Shown here: one piece after another, positions 21,924 through 30,398 of the stretch
Numbering within the stretch: position 1 is the first letter of the stretch
Layout: each line of letters opens with the position of its first letter
Source of the DNA: CAYLHS01 sp964496205
Lineage (GTDB): Bacteria; Actinomycetota; Acidimicrobiia; Spongiisociales; UBA4744
Assembly: GCA_964496205.1 (NCBI GenBank)
Contig: CAZBXV010000023.1
Span: forward strand, 1-31,672
Length of the DNA: 31,672 nucleotides
Direction: 5' to 3'
Notes under the pieces: model-generated
The model's database searches: none
What the model was told of the DNA's origin: nothing
What the model saw: only the letters and a program-made list of their open reading frames with translations
Translations under genes and position numbers: made by a program

Positions 21924-24307
21924 TCGTGTCGTTGCGATGGCTCGAGGAGTTCGTCGACATCCCCGAGAGCGACCCGGAGAAGCTCGCGGAGGTCCTCGCC
22001 TCGCTCGGCCACGAGGTCGAGGGTTGGGAGGTTCGAGAAGTCCCGTTCACCGGTGTCGTTGTCGGACGCGTGCAGGAGATTCACGACCACCCGCGCGCAG
22101 ACCGGTTGCGTTTCTGCAAGGTGGATGTTGGCGACCGCGTCGAGGACATCGTCTGCGGAGCTCACAACTTCGAAACGGGTGCCGTGGTACCGGTGTCACT
22201 TCCCGGAGCCGTACTCGCAGGGGGACTCGAAGTGGGAGTCCGTTCGATCCGGGGCATCGAGTCACATGGAATGATCTGTTCCGAACGGGAACTCGGCATC
22301 GGTGACGATCAAGAGGGCATTCTCGTGCTGGAGGGCGACTGGGGGATCGGAACGGACTTCGGTGAGCAGCTCCCGTACCCAGATGTCCTGTTCGACCTGT
22401 CCATCACTCCGAATCGTGGCGACGCAATGTCGACCCTTGGGGTCGCTCGCGATCTCGCCGCCTACTACGAGCATCCGATTCACATGCCCGACTTCGAACT
22501 GGAGGAATCCGGCGAGATGTCCAAAGCGCGGGTTGTTCTCGAAGACACCGCAGGCTGTCCCAGGTATGTCGCTCGTGAGGTGAGGGGAGTCAACTGGGCC
22601 CCGTCCCCGTTGTGGATGCGGCTTCGGCTGAGAGATGCCGGCGTTCGTGCGATCAGCGCCGTTGTGGACATCACCAACTACGTCCTACTCGAGCTGGGCC
22701 AGCCCCTCCATGCCTTCGACCTCGACGCGATCCCCTCTGAGACGATCATCGTTCGGACGGGACGGGACGGGGAGCACCTCAGAACGCTCGATGGTGAGGA
22801 CCATGAAATCACCGAAGAAGACCTGCTCATCACCGATCCGGAACGAGTGATCGCATTTGCCGGCGTGATGGGCGGAGAGGAGACCGAGGTTGGGCCGGGG
22901 AGCACACGGATCCTGATCGAGGCTGCCCACTTCGATGCGCCGACTGTGATGCACACCGCCCGGCGCCACGGACTCCGAACCGAGGCCTCCATACGGTTCG
23001 AGCGAGGGGTCGATCCCAATCTTCCTGCGCTTGGGGCAGCTCGGGCAGCCGCATTGATGAAGGCGTTCGCGAGCGGCATGCCGGCCCCCGGAGCGAAAGA
23101 CGAGTACCCGGCTCCAATCGAGCCTTGGGAGGTCGCGCTGTCCCCTGGAGAGTCTCAGCGCCTTCTTGGGGCACCCATCGGTGCCGGGGAGGTCTCGGCA
23201 CTACTCGAGAGACTCGGGTTCGAAGTGTCGCCCGGTGACCCTCTCCGGGTATCGGTACCCACCTACCGTCCAGACGTGACCCGGCCGGCCGATCTCGTAG
23301 AAGAAGTCGGACGTCTCTACGGTCTCAACAACATCAAGGCTCGTCTTCCGCGCGGGCCCGGTGCTGGAAGAAGTGATCGTCACCTCCGGTCGCGCTTGCT
23401 GAGAGCGACGCTCGTGGGCGCGGGACTCTCGGAAGCCACCAGCTGGACGTTCGTCAGTGCCCAGGATCTCGAGGGCCTTGGGCTCGATCCGACAGATGCA
23501 ATCCGCCTCCGCAACCCGATCAACGATGCCGAGTCACTGCTTCGGACCACCCTTCTCCCCGGTCTCTTGAAAGCAGCCCGCTTCAACATCAACAGGGGAA
23601 TGACCTCCGTCGCGTTGTTCGAGGTGGGACGGGTATTCATCAATGAGCCAGACGCCGACGATCCGCACATCCCGCACCAGCCGGAGAAGCTGGCATTCGT
23701 CATTGTTGGCGAGTTCGGGCCGGTGGTGCTGGGCGCAAGGCGCAGGCAGGCCGACTACGCGACGGCTCAGGCGGTGTGGGCGTTGATCGATCAGACGATG
23801 AGCCTCGGTGGGAACGTGCGCGCACGCGCATCTATCGGCTTCCATCCGACCCGTGTCGGCGTGGTGTCGCTGGACCATGAGACAATCGGAGTGTTCGGCG
23901 AGATCCACCCATCCGTGGCACGAGCATTCGACCTCGATGGGAGAGTGGTTGTCGGAGAGCTTCTCCTGGATCCGATTGTCGCCCCGCGACCCTACTGGGA
24001 ATTCAACGAGCCGAGCAGCTACCCGCCGATCGTCTTCGATCTCGCATTCGAACTGGACGAGCAGATCCTGGCCGAGGACTTCCTGAACGTGGTGCGTAAA
24101 TCGGCAGGAAGCACACTCGAACGGATCGAATTGTTTGACGTCTTCAAAGGCGCGTCACTTGGTGAGGGACGCAAAAGCCTTGCGGTCCAGCTGACCTTCC
24201 GATCCCCGACGAAGACCCTCACCAATGAAGACGTGCGACCAGAGAGGGAACGAATCATCGAGTCGGTCGTGCAACAACTGGGCGGACGACTCCGAGGAGG
24301 TGAGTGA
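21920..24307 (+). CDS. pheT: Phenylalanyl-tRNA synthetase beta subunit
   Basis: PheT completes the PheRS tetramer and carries the editing site that hydrolyses Tyr-tRNA-Phe. The 795-residue protein shows, in order, an EMAP-like tRNA-binding domain (~40-150, VVVGRVQEIHDHPRADRLR), the B1/B3/B4 core with the B3/4 editing domain (~200-400), a B5 domain (~405-480), a catalytic-like core, and a C-terminal FDX-ACB anticodon-binding domain (~700-795, beginning SSYPPIVFDLAFEL). Length is normal. ATG 21920 overlaps the pheS stop (ATGA). An upstream extension of the frame lies entirely over pheS and is not conserved. Confidence 0.96.
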   Translation: MIVSLRWLEEFVDIPESDPEKLAEVLASLGHEVEGWEVREVPFTGVVVGRVQEIHDHPRADRLRFCKVDVGDRVEDIVCGAHNFETGAVVPVSLPGAVLAGGLEVGVRSIRGIESHGMICSERELGIGDDQEGILVLEGDWGIGTDFGEQLPYPDVLFDLSITPNRGDAMSTLGVARDLAAYYEHPIHMPDFELEESGEMSKARVVLEDTAGCPRYVAREVRGVNWAPSPLWMRLRLRDAGVRAISAVVDITNYVLLELGQPLHAFDLDAIPSETIIVRTGRDGEHLRTLDGEDHEITEEDLLITDPERVIAFAGVMGGEETEVGPGSTRILIEAAHFDAPTVMHTARRHGLRTEASIRFERGVDPNLPALGAARAAALMKAFASGMPAPGAKDEYPAPIEPWEVALSPGESQRLLGAPIGAGEVSALLERLGFEVSPGDPLRVSVPTYRPDVTRPADLVEEVGRLYGLNNIKARLPRGPGAGRSDRHLRSRLLRATLVGAGLSEATSWTFVSAQDLEGLGLDPTDAIRLRNPINDAESLLRTTLLPGLLKAARFNINRGMTSVALFEVGRVFINEPDADDPHIPHQPEKLAFVIVGEFGPVVLGARRRQADYATAQAVWALIDQTMSLGGNVRARASIGFHPTRVGVVSLDHETIGVFGEIHPSVARAFDLDGRVVVGELLLDPIVAPRPYWEFNEPSSYPPIVFDLAFELDEQILAEDFLNVVRKSAGSTLERIELFDVFKGASLGEGRKSLAVQLTFRSPTKTLTNEDVRPERERIIESVVQQLGGRLRGGE

Positions 24308-24309
24308 GA

Positions 24310-25200
24310 ATGGACTTCCTTCACATCGACGATTTGACGGTGGATGCACTCGCTGAGGTCGTTCACCTGGCCAGCAAAGTGCGCATGGACCCCGCAGCGG
24401 CGCGCAACGTACTGTCGGGTCGTTCAGTAGGGATCTTCTTTCAGAAGCCGTCGACTCGAACGAGGGTGTCGGCCGAACTGGCTTCGGCGCAGCTTGGAGC
24501 GATCCCTGTTGTCCTGGGTCAGCAGGAGGTCGGTCTCGGGACGCGTGAGGCCGTCAAGGACGTCGCAGGCGTGCTCGACCGCTATCTGGACGTAATTGCC
24601 ATGAGAGTCTTCAACCACACGGACCTGGTTGAGGTGGCGCGACACGCCGACGCTCCGGTGATCAACCTGCTTTCCGATGTCGAACACCCGTGTCAGGCGC
24701 TCGCAGACCTTCAGACGATCACCGAACATGTGCGCTCGCCGGCGGCGACGGTTGCGTACATCGGAGACGGGAACAACGTCGCCCACTCGCTCATGCTGGG
24801 TGCCACGATGCTTGGGATGCGGATGCGGATAGCGACGCCACCCGGGTATGAACCATCCGACGAGTATGTGTCCAAAGCGCGGTTCCATGGCCCGGTGCTG
24901 GTCACCAATGATCCCGCCGAGGCCGTGAAAGGTGCCGATGTCGTGTACACGGACGTATGGGCATCGATGGGGCAGGAGGCTGAGGCCAAGGAGCGTGAAC
25001 GGGCGTTCGCACCGTACCGAGTCGACCTGAAGCTGTTCGATCGTGCTGGAGCCGATGCCGTGTTCATGCACTGCCTGCCCGCGCATAGAGGGAGCGAGGT
25101 CACGGACGACGTCGTCGACCATCCCCGTTCAGTCGTGCTCGATCAGGCCGAGAACCGCCTCCACTCATTCAAGGCGTTGCTGCTCCACCTCTTCGAGTGA
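24310..25200 (+). CDS. argF: Ornithine carbamoyltransferase
   Basis: OTC makes citrulline from ornithine and carbamoyl phosphate in arginine synthesis. The 296-residue protein has the carbamoyl-phosphate motif FQKPSTRTR, the HPCQALADL motif, ornithine-contact DVWASMGQE, and the catalytic HCLPAHRG loop. It resembles the anabolic actinobacterial form. ATG 24310 is 9 bases after GAGGAGG (24294-24300); GTG 24304, overlapping the pheT stop, is an alternative but lies only 3 bases from the site. In mycobacteria argCJBD precede argF, and argR-argG-argH follow. All are absent here. Confidence 0.94.
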   Translation: MDFLHIDDLTVDALAEVVHLASKVRMDPAAARNVLSGRSVGIFFQKPSTRTRVSAELASAQLGAIPVVLGQQEVGLGTREAVKDVAGVLDRYLDVIAMRVFNHTDLVEVARHADAPVINLLSDVEHPCQALADLQTITEHVRSPAATVAYIGDGNNVAHSLMLGATMLGMRMRIATPPGYEPSDEYVSKARFHGPVLVTNDPAEAVKGADVVYTDVWASMGQEAEAKERERAFAPYRVDLKLFDRAGADAVFMHCLPAHRGSEVTDDVVDHPRSVVLDQAENRLHSFKALLLHLFE

Positions 25201-25727
25201 TACCTGCCCTACCTGTCGAGGAGATCGCTCGGCGGCTGTTGGGGAGCCGTCTCCGCACGGAGATCCGGGGAGTGGTGACAGAGGTCGTTCTGACAGAGGT
25301 CGAGGCGTACGGTGGCCCGGATGACCAGGCCAGTCACGCGTCCAACGGCCAGACCCGCAGGAATCGATCCATGTTCGGGCCCGCAGGCACGCTGTACGTC
25401 TATCGATCGTACGGCGTCCACTGGTGCGCGAACGTCGTGACCGGCCCAGTCGGAACGGGGGAAGCGGTTCTTCTGAGGGCAGGTCGACCGATCGACGGGG
25501 AGGAAGTCATCCGCCAACGCCGCGGCCGCAGCGACCATTTGTGTGATGGTCCGGGAAAGCTGTGCCAGGCCCTGGGTATCACAGGCGTCCACGACGGCAC
25601 GAGCCTGGAGGATGGGCCCGTCCGCCTGATCCCCGCCCAGGAGACCCCGGGAACGGTCGTGGCGACTCCCAGAGTCGGGATCACGAAAGCCACCGACCGC
25701 CTGTGGCGATTCGTTCTTGTTCCGTAG
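25197..25727 (+). CDS. mpg: 3-methyladenine DNA glycosylase (AAG/MPG family)
   Basis: This glycosylase excises alkylated and deaminated purines from DNA. The 176-residue protein belongs to the mammalian-type AAG fold: it shows VVLTEVEAYGGPDDQASHA with the catalytic Glu and intercalation region, the NRSMFGPAGTLYVYRSYG segment, and LCDGPGKLCQALGI. Length fits small bacterial members (180-210) at the low end. The GTG start overlaps the argF stop (GTGA). The mpg-tyrS neighbourhood is shared with mycobacteria. Confidence 0.9.
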   Translation: MIPALPVEEIARRLLGSRLRTEIRGVVTEVVLTEVEAYGGPDDQASHASNGQTRRNRSMFGPAGTLYVYRSYGVHWCANVVTGPVGTGEAVLLRAGRPIDGEEVIRQRRGRSDHLCDGPGKLCQALGITGVHDGTSLEDGPVRLIPAQETPGTVVATPRVGITKATDRLWRFVLVP

Positions 25728-25851
25728 GGAGCTTGCTCGCCCTGCCGGTACCCAACATCCGAGGTCTGACGCGGACCAGAGGGAGTGCCCGGTCCGCGGA
25801 TACCAGGTACCCGATAGGAGGCATACGCCTGGGGGGCGAAGCCCGCCAGGC
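25728..25851. terminator. Convergent intergenic region with two strong hairpins
   Basis: This 124-base gap separates mpg (+) and the PBP gene (-). One hairpin pairs CGCGGACC (25770-25777) with GGTCCGCG (25791-25798). A second pairs GCCTGG (25827-25832) with CCAGGC (25846-25851) and, after one G-G mismatch, GGGC with GCCC around a GAA loop. The second abuts the PBP stop codon. Two GGTACC palindromes (25747, 25806) also lie here. Neither hairpin has a T-tract, so they may act as GC-rich or Rho-assisted terminators for both strands. Confidence 0.5.
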
Positions 25852-28239
25852 TCAGGGATTCGCCCACAATGTGACGGTCGTACCCTCCGTCGGAGCGCCG
25901 GGCGCCGGATCCTGCTTCCACACCACCCCCGTCCGGCGAGCCGCATCGTTGGGATCGGACTCGGCAAGGGTGATGACCTCGACCGCGACTCCGATGTCCT
26001 CGAGTTCCTTGACGGCCTGTCCCAACGGGAACCCAACGAGCGAAGGCACGACAGAACCTGGCTCCGGGCCGGCAACGCTCAAGGTGACCACGCTTCCGGA
26101 CTGGGCCGGGTATCCGCTCGATGGAGCCTGGTTGAACACCGTTCCCTGAGCGAGCGTTCCACCATCCTTCCAATCGATGCGATTGTCGAACCCTGCGGTG
26201 GTGAGCGTTTCCACCGCCGTTCCCAGGTCCATCCCGATCACATCGGGCACCGTTGTGGCTCCCGCCTCAACGACCCCGGACGGGTTGTGAACGGGGCAGA
26301 CGACGGTTGGCACCTGATCGGCCGGCACGCGAATACGCGCCACCTGCGAGCGTGGGCAGTACGGGCCCGCAAGGAAGCCCGTCGACAGGTCGATCTCAAC
26401 CGTGACCATGCCGTCGGTGTCGGCCTCTGTCAGCTGACCGTACGGGGTACTTCCAAGCGCAACAGATGCGAAGCGAGACCAGATCTGTGCCGGCCACGTG
26501 CCACCCGTGATCGTGAACGGCGTGTTCGGCGGTTCCATGGGGACCTGCGCCTCGGCGTATCCGACCCACACTGCCGCCGACAACTCAGGCGTGTATCCGA
26601 CGAACCACGCGTCACGGTGCTCCTGAGAGGTGCCCGTCTTGCCTGCGATGGGCCTACCAATCTTCGCCTGTTGCCCGGTGCCGCGCCGGACCGTCTCGGT
26701 GAGTGCTGCCGTGACCTGCTGTGCGACTTCTTGCGACACGGCCTCGGTGACGATCGGAACCGGCTCCCAGATGTTGATGCCCTGGTTCGTTTCGATGGAG
26801 GTCACGAGAATCGGGTCCACATGCACACCGTCGAACGCGAAGGTGCCGTACGCAGATGCCATGTCCAAGGGAGAGACCTCCTCTGTCCCGAGCACGATCG
26901 AGGGGAGGGGCTGGAGATCACTCGTGATACCGGCTGCCTCGGCTACGTCGACGACGTGCTGTGCACCGATTGCACGTTCGACTTGGGCGTAGACGACGTT
27001 GACGGAGAAGACGGTGCCTTCGAGGAGGGTCAGGTCAGGGAAGGTCGCGTCGTCGTAGTTGGTGACACTCCAGGGGCCCGAGTCGGTGTCGATGGTGATC
27101 GAACGACCACCTTGGAACACCGAGTCCAGCGAGAATCCGTCCTCGAGAGCAGCCGCGAGCGCAAAAGGCTTGAACGAGGATCCGGCCTGCCGTTTGCCCT
27201 GGACAGCCAGATTGAACTGGGCGTGCGTGTCGTTGGGATCGTAGAAGTCTCTGCCTCCCACAAGAGCCAGCACGTGGCCGGTACGGGGGTCGACGGCGGC
27301 CAATGCTGCCGACGGTGCTGCATCGCCAATGACGTCTGCAACCGCAGACTCAGCCGCCTCCTGGGCGATTGGGTCGATGGTCGTGTAGATGCGCAGGCCC
27401 CCGCGGAAGAGCGCGTTGTAGCGATCCTGAGCCGTGTCTCCCAGCGCCGGGTCATCCAGCAGACGCCTCTTCACCTCCTCGGTGAAGTAGGGAAACCGGT
27501 CCTCGTTTGACGACTCACGCGAACGGAGGACCAGTGGTTCCTGATCTGCCGCCTCCGCCTCCCCTTGGGTGATCCAGCCGAGTTCGACCATCTTCGAGAG
27601 CACGAGTCGCCGCCGTTCCAGGGCTGCATCGGGATGGTCATAGGGATCGGTCCGCGATGGAGACTGAATCATGCCGGCGAGGAGGGCCGACTCACCGAGG
27701 GTGAGATCCGACGGGGCCTTGCCAAAGAAGTGTGCGGCGGCGGTTCCGACCCCGTAGGCGCCATCCCCGAAGTAGACGGTGTTCAGGTACCGCTCGAGAA
27801 TGTCCTGTTTGCTGAGCGTCTGCTCCAAGCGCAGGGCGAGAGACGCTTCGGTGAGCTTCCGATCGATCGACACCTCGGGGGTAAGGACGACGTTCTTGAT
27901 GTACTGCTGGGTGATCGTCGAAGCTCCTTCGAGCGTCTGCCCGGAACCCAGGTTGGCAACGATCGCCCGGGCGAGTGCATGGAGGTCCACCCCAGCGTGC
28001 GTCCAGTAGCGCTCGTCCTCGATCGCGACGACAGCGTTGGTGAGGTAGGAGGGGAGTTCGTCGTAGGTGACCAGCGCACGGTCCTCTTCGGCGTGCCACT
28101 GAGCGAGAACGCTGCCGTCCGATGCGTAGACGATCGTCGTGAGGCCTCGTGCACCCAGGCCGGGGTCGTCAATCGGTTCGAGCGCGCATGACGCGCCAAT
28201 GAGCGACAGTCCAATGAGCAGCAGCAGCCAGCGTTTCAT
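25852..28239 (-). CDS. Class A penicillin-binding protein with two PASTA domains
   Basis: This 795-residue protein polymerises and cross-links peptidoglycan at the outer membrane face. The transglycosylase domain has EDERYWTHAGVD with catalytic Glu74, and GASTITQQYIKN (105-116). The transpeptidase domain has SSFK at 354-357 (nucleophile Ser354), SVN at 412-414 and KTGT at 534-537. Two PASTA domains lie at ~663-724 and ~729-794 and probably bind muropeptide stem or glycan. Residues 1-18 (MKRWLLLLIGLSLIGASC) look like a short signal anchor or a lipoprotein-type signal ending in Cys18. ATG 28239 has no clear ribosome site; TACCCT (minus strand, 28276-28271) is a possible -10. It is divergent from tyrS. 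Confidence 0.93.
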   Translation of the reverse strand: MKRWLLLLIGLSLIGASCALEPIDDPGLGARGLTTIVYASDGSVLAQWHAEEDRALVTYDELPSYLTNAVVAIEDERYWTHAGVDLHALARAIVANLGSGQTLEGASTITQQYIKNVVLTPEVSIDRKLTEASLALRLEQTLSKQDILERYLNTVYFGDGAYGVGTAAAHFFGKAPSDLTLGESALLAGMIQSPSRTDPYDHPDAALERRRLVLSKMVELGWITQGEAEAADQEPLVLRSRESSNEDRFPYFTEEVKRRLLDDPALGDTAQDRYNALFRGGLRIYTTIDPIAQEAAESAVADVIGDAAPSAALAAVDPRTGHVLALVGGRDFYDPNDTHAQFNLAVQGKRQAGSSFKPFALAAALEDGFSLDSVFQGGRSITIDTDSGPWSVTNYDDATFPDLTLLEGTVFSVNVVYAQVERAIGAQHVVDVAEAAGITSDLQPLPSIVLGTEEVSPLDMASAYGTFAFDGVHVDPILVTSIETNQGINIWEPVPIVTEAVSQEVAQQVTAALTETVRRGTGQQAKIGRPIAGKTGTSQEHRDAWFVGYTPELSAAVWVGYAEAQVPMEPPNTPFTITGGTWPAQIWSRFASVALGSTPYGQLTEADTDGMVTVEIDLSTGFLAGPYCPRSQVARIRVPADQVPTVVCPVHNPSGVVEAGATTVPDVIGMDLGTAVETLTTAGFDNRIDWKDGGTLAQGTVFNQAPSSGYPAQSGSVVTLSVAGPEPGSVVPSLVGFPLGQAVKELEDIGVAVEVITLAESDPNDAARRTGVVWKQDPAPGAPTEGTTVTLWANP

Positions 28240-28329
28240 GATTACGGGCGCCCAGTCGGGCGTCGGGCCAAGGGTACCGACACAGTGTGGCAACTCGGGC
28301 ATTTGGGGTGCGTCCACTAACCTCCCCGC
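28240..28329. promoter_or_regulatory. Divergent promoter region between the PBP gene and tyrS
   Basis: This 90-base region serves two divergent genes. On the plus strand TAACCT (28318-28323) ends 6 bases before the tyrS ATG, suggesting a leaderless tyrS mRNA. On the minus strand TACCCT (28276-28271) could give a leader of about 25 bases for the PBP gene. Clear -35 boxes and any tyrosine T-box are absent. Confidence 0.45.
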
Positions 28330-29508
28330 ATGCTCGACAGACTCCTGCAGGGAACGGAACGCGTCGTCACGGAAGGCGCGTTGGTAGAACGCCTCAAGCG
28401 TGGTCGGCCGCTGCGTGTGAAGCTGGGAGTGGATCCAACGGCGCCTGCAATCACGCTGGGCTGGGCCGTTGTTCTCCGCAAGCTCAGACAGTTTCAGGAG
28501 CTCGGCCATACCGCCGTCTTGATCCTGGGTGATTTCACGGCCCAGGTCGGAGATCCGTCGGGCAAGAGCGAGACGAGGCGGCGACTCTCCGCCGATGAAG
28601 TGAACGGGTACATCGATCGCATCCTGACGGACTTCTCGACGATCCTGCTTCCAGAGCCCCTGGAGGTGCGCCGCAACTCGGAGTGGCTTGCCGGAATGGA
28701 CATGGGGGAGATTCTCGAACTCACCTCGCAGGTGACCGTGGCACAGATGCTCGAACGGGGCGATTTCGCGAAGCGGTATCAAGATCAGACTCCGATCTCG
28801 CTCATGGAGTTTCTCTACCCGCTGCTCCAGGGTATGGACTCGGTGGCAATCGAGGCGGATGTCGAACTCGGAGGTTCCGACCAGCTGTGGAACTTGATGA
28901 TGGGAAGAGTCCTTCAGGAACGAGCTGGACAGGACCCTCAGATCCCATTCACGATGCCGCTGCTCATCGGCACAGACGGCGTACACAAGATGTCACAGTC
29001 GCTGGGCAACTACATAGCGATCGATGATGCCGCGGACGACATGTTCGGAAAGGTGATGAGCATTCCGGACGAGCTCATCGTTCCCTACTTCGAGCTGTGC
29101 ACCGATGCCGCCCCCCGGGACGTCAACGAGGTGGCTCGCGGATTGAGGGAGGGATCGCTCCACCCCGGGGAGACAAAACGCCGGCTTGCCCGTGCGATCG
29201 TGGACATCTACCGCGGCGAAGGCACCGGACAGGCCGCGGAAGCCACGTTCGACCGCATCTTCAAACAGCATCGGGCTCCGGACGAGATCCCGGAGGCCAA
29301 GCTTCCTCAGGGCGAGATCCTTCACCTTCCGGCGGTATTGCGGGACGCCGGCCTGGTCTCATCCTCCTCCGAGGGGCGTCGCTTGATGAGCCAGGGTGCT
29401 GTGAAGATTGACGGGAACCCGGCCTCCGAACTGGATGTCGACCGAGATCGGCTGGACGGCGCGACCGTGCAAGTTGGCAAACGGCGGTTCGTCAGACTGG
29501 TCGGCTGA
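28330..29508 (+). CDS. tyrS: Tyrosyl-tRNA synthetase (TyrZ-like clade) with altered HIGH and KMSKS motifs
   Basis: TyrRS charges tRNA-Tyr. The 392-residue protein aligns with the TyrZ-like clade: VKLGVDPTAP, LRKLRQFQELGH, GDFTAQVGDPSGKSETR, DVELGGSDQ (tyrosine recognition), and a C-terminal S4 RNA-binding domain (~330-391). The HIGH signature, normally HLGH, reads TLGW at residues 42-45, and KMSKS reads KMSQS at 220-224, losing both catalytic histidines and the second lysine. The rest is well conserved and there is no frameshift, so it is probably expressed. ATG 28330 follows a TAACCT box by 6 bases. The 3' end overlaps the convergent hydrolase by 17 bases. Confidence 0.9.
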   Translation: MLDRLLQGTERVVTEGALVERLKRGRPLRVKLGVDPTAPAITLGWAVVLRKLRQFQELGHTAVLILGDFTAQVGDPSGKSETRRRLSADEVNGYIDRILTDFSTILLPEPLEVRRNSEWLAGMDMGEILELTSQVTVAQMLERGDFAKRYQDQTPISLMEFLYPLLQGMDSVAIEADVELGGSDQLWNLMMGRVLQERAGQDPQIPFTMPLLIGTDGVHKMSQSLGNYIAIDDAADDMFGKVMSIPDELIVPYFELCTDAAPRDVNEVARGLREGSLHPGETKRRLARAIVDIYRGEGTGQAAEATFDRIFKQHRAPDEIPEAKLPQGEILHLPAVLRDAGLVSSSSEGRRLMSQGAVKIDGNPASELDVDRDRLDGATVQVGKRRFVRLVG

Positions 29509-30391
29509 ATCGTTCGAAACCGTCGAGCACGGCCTGGGCGAGACGCCTGGTGCCGAATGCCGCGAGGGAGACGTGTCCCCCCGATTCCCATCGGAGCTCC
29601 GATCCGGGCCAGTGGGTGTGAATCGCGTCAACGCTCGGCCTCGGAATGTACCCGTCCCCAGTCGGAGCGACGATGGTCGCGAGATCAGGTCGTGCCGGCG
29701 CAGGCAGAGAGAGAATAGACACACGCCCCAGTACCTCTCGTAGCTGCTCTCTTGATCCTCCGAGGGATGGCCAGTCGACAACGTGGGAGAGGAGCCCATC
29801 GGTGAAGACCGGCGCGGGAGACGGCGAGGGAGCCATCAGCGTCGTGACAATCTCGTCCGGAAAGAGAGCCGCCACCAGGCCGGCGATATTCCCTCCCATG
29901 CTGTACCCGGCGACCCCGCGTCGTGGTGCGTGGAGGCCCATGAGCAATCCTATGCCTTCGGCGATAGCGGCGGCTCCCATGGTCAGGAACTCTGCAACCG
30001 TCCTGACGGCGGGTTCGCCGGGGTGCACACGACGGCGGCCATAGAACGGGTTCTCCAGAAGGATGGAACCCACCCCGGCTCGGGCAAGGAGACGAGCGAT
30101 TCTGGAGCGCTGCCTGTAGCCCTCGTCGTTGGATGATGCGAAGAGGACGACTATCTCTTCCGAGTTCGCCGCGTTGAACCACCGGACATGGCCGGTGCGG
30201 GCAGGCCCCGGCAGGTCGGCGGGGGAGGTGAAGGTGCCGTCGAGTATGCCCATCCTTTCCGGTCTGCTCCATGCGACGTCTATGGCGACAGGTGGACGGC
30301 GAACGATGGTCAGATCGCCCCATCCGTCAGGGAAGAGGCGGGTTCGAGTGCGCACCATGACGGTGCCCGCAAGACGATCGAGCCAGTGCAT
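29492..30391 (-). CDS. Alpha/beta hydrolase, ABHD18 (DUF2048)-like
   Basis: The 299-residue protein has an alpha/beta-hydrolase core with nucleophile-elbow AGYSMGGN (Ser164), a probable acid Asp246 (TGDGYIP) and His273 (GGHVS), in the usual order. The LLENPFYGRRR segment (111-121) recalls the ABHD18/DUF2048 family, whose substrate is not established. No signal peptide or membrane helix is evident, so it is probably cytosolic. ATG 30391 is supported by TAGTCT (minus strand, 30404-30399) ending 7 bases upstream, another apparent leaderless start; an internal ATG at codon 12 is an alternative. The gene is convergent with tyrS and divergent from the rRNA operon. Confidence 0.8.
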   Translation of the reverse strand: MHWLDRLAGTVMVRTRTRLFPDGWGDLTIVRRPPVAIDVAWSRPERMGILDGTFTSPADLPGPARTGHVRWFNAANSEEIVVLFASSNDEGYRQRSRIARLLARAGVGSILLENPFYGRRRVHPGEPAVRTVAEFLTMGAAAIAEGIGLLMGLHAPRRGVAGYSMGGNIAGLVAALFPDEIVTTLMAPSPSPAPVFTDGLLSHVVDWPSLGGSREQLREVLGRVSILSLPAPARPDLATIVAPTGDGYIPRPSVDAIHTHWPGSELRWESGGHVSLAAFGTRRLAQAVLDGFERFSRPV

Positions 30392-30398
30392 CCAGGCG

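Noticed and set aside
25747..25811. Paired GGTACC sites as an attachment site or short repeat pair
   Set aside because: Only six bases repeat, no integrase or mobile gene is nearby, and the region is a convergent terminator zone.
25717..27510. Long plus-strand open frame (597 codons) opposite the PBP gene
   Set aside because: It is antisense to a protein with all class A PBP motifs, has a low-complexity Arg-rich translation with no domain, and arises from GC-rich codon bias.
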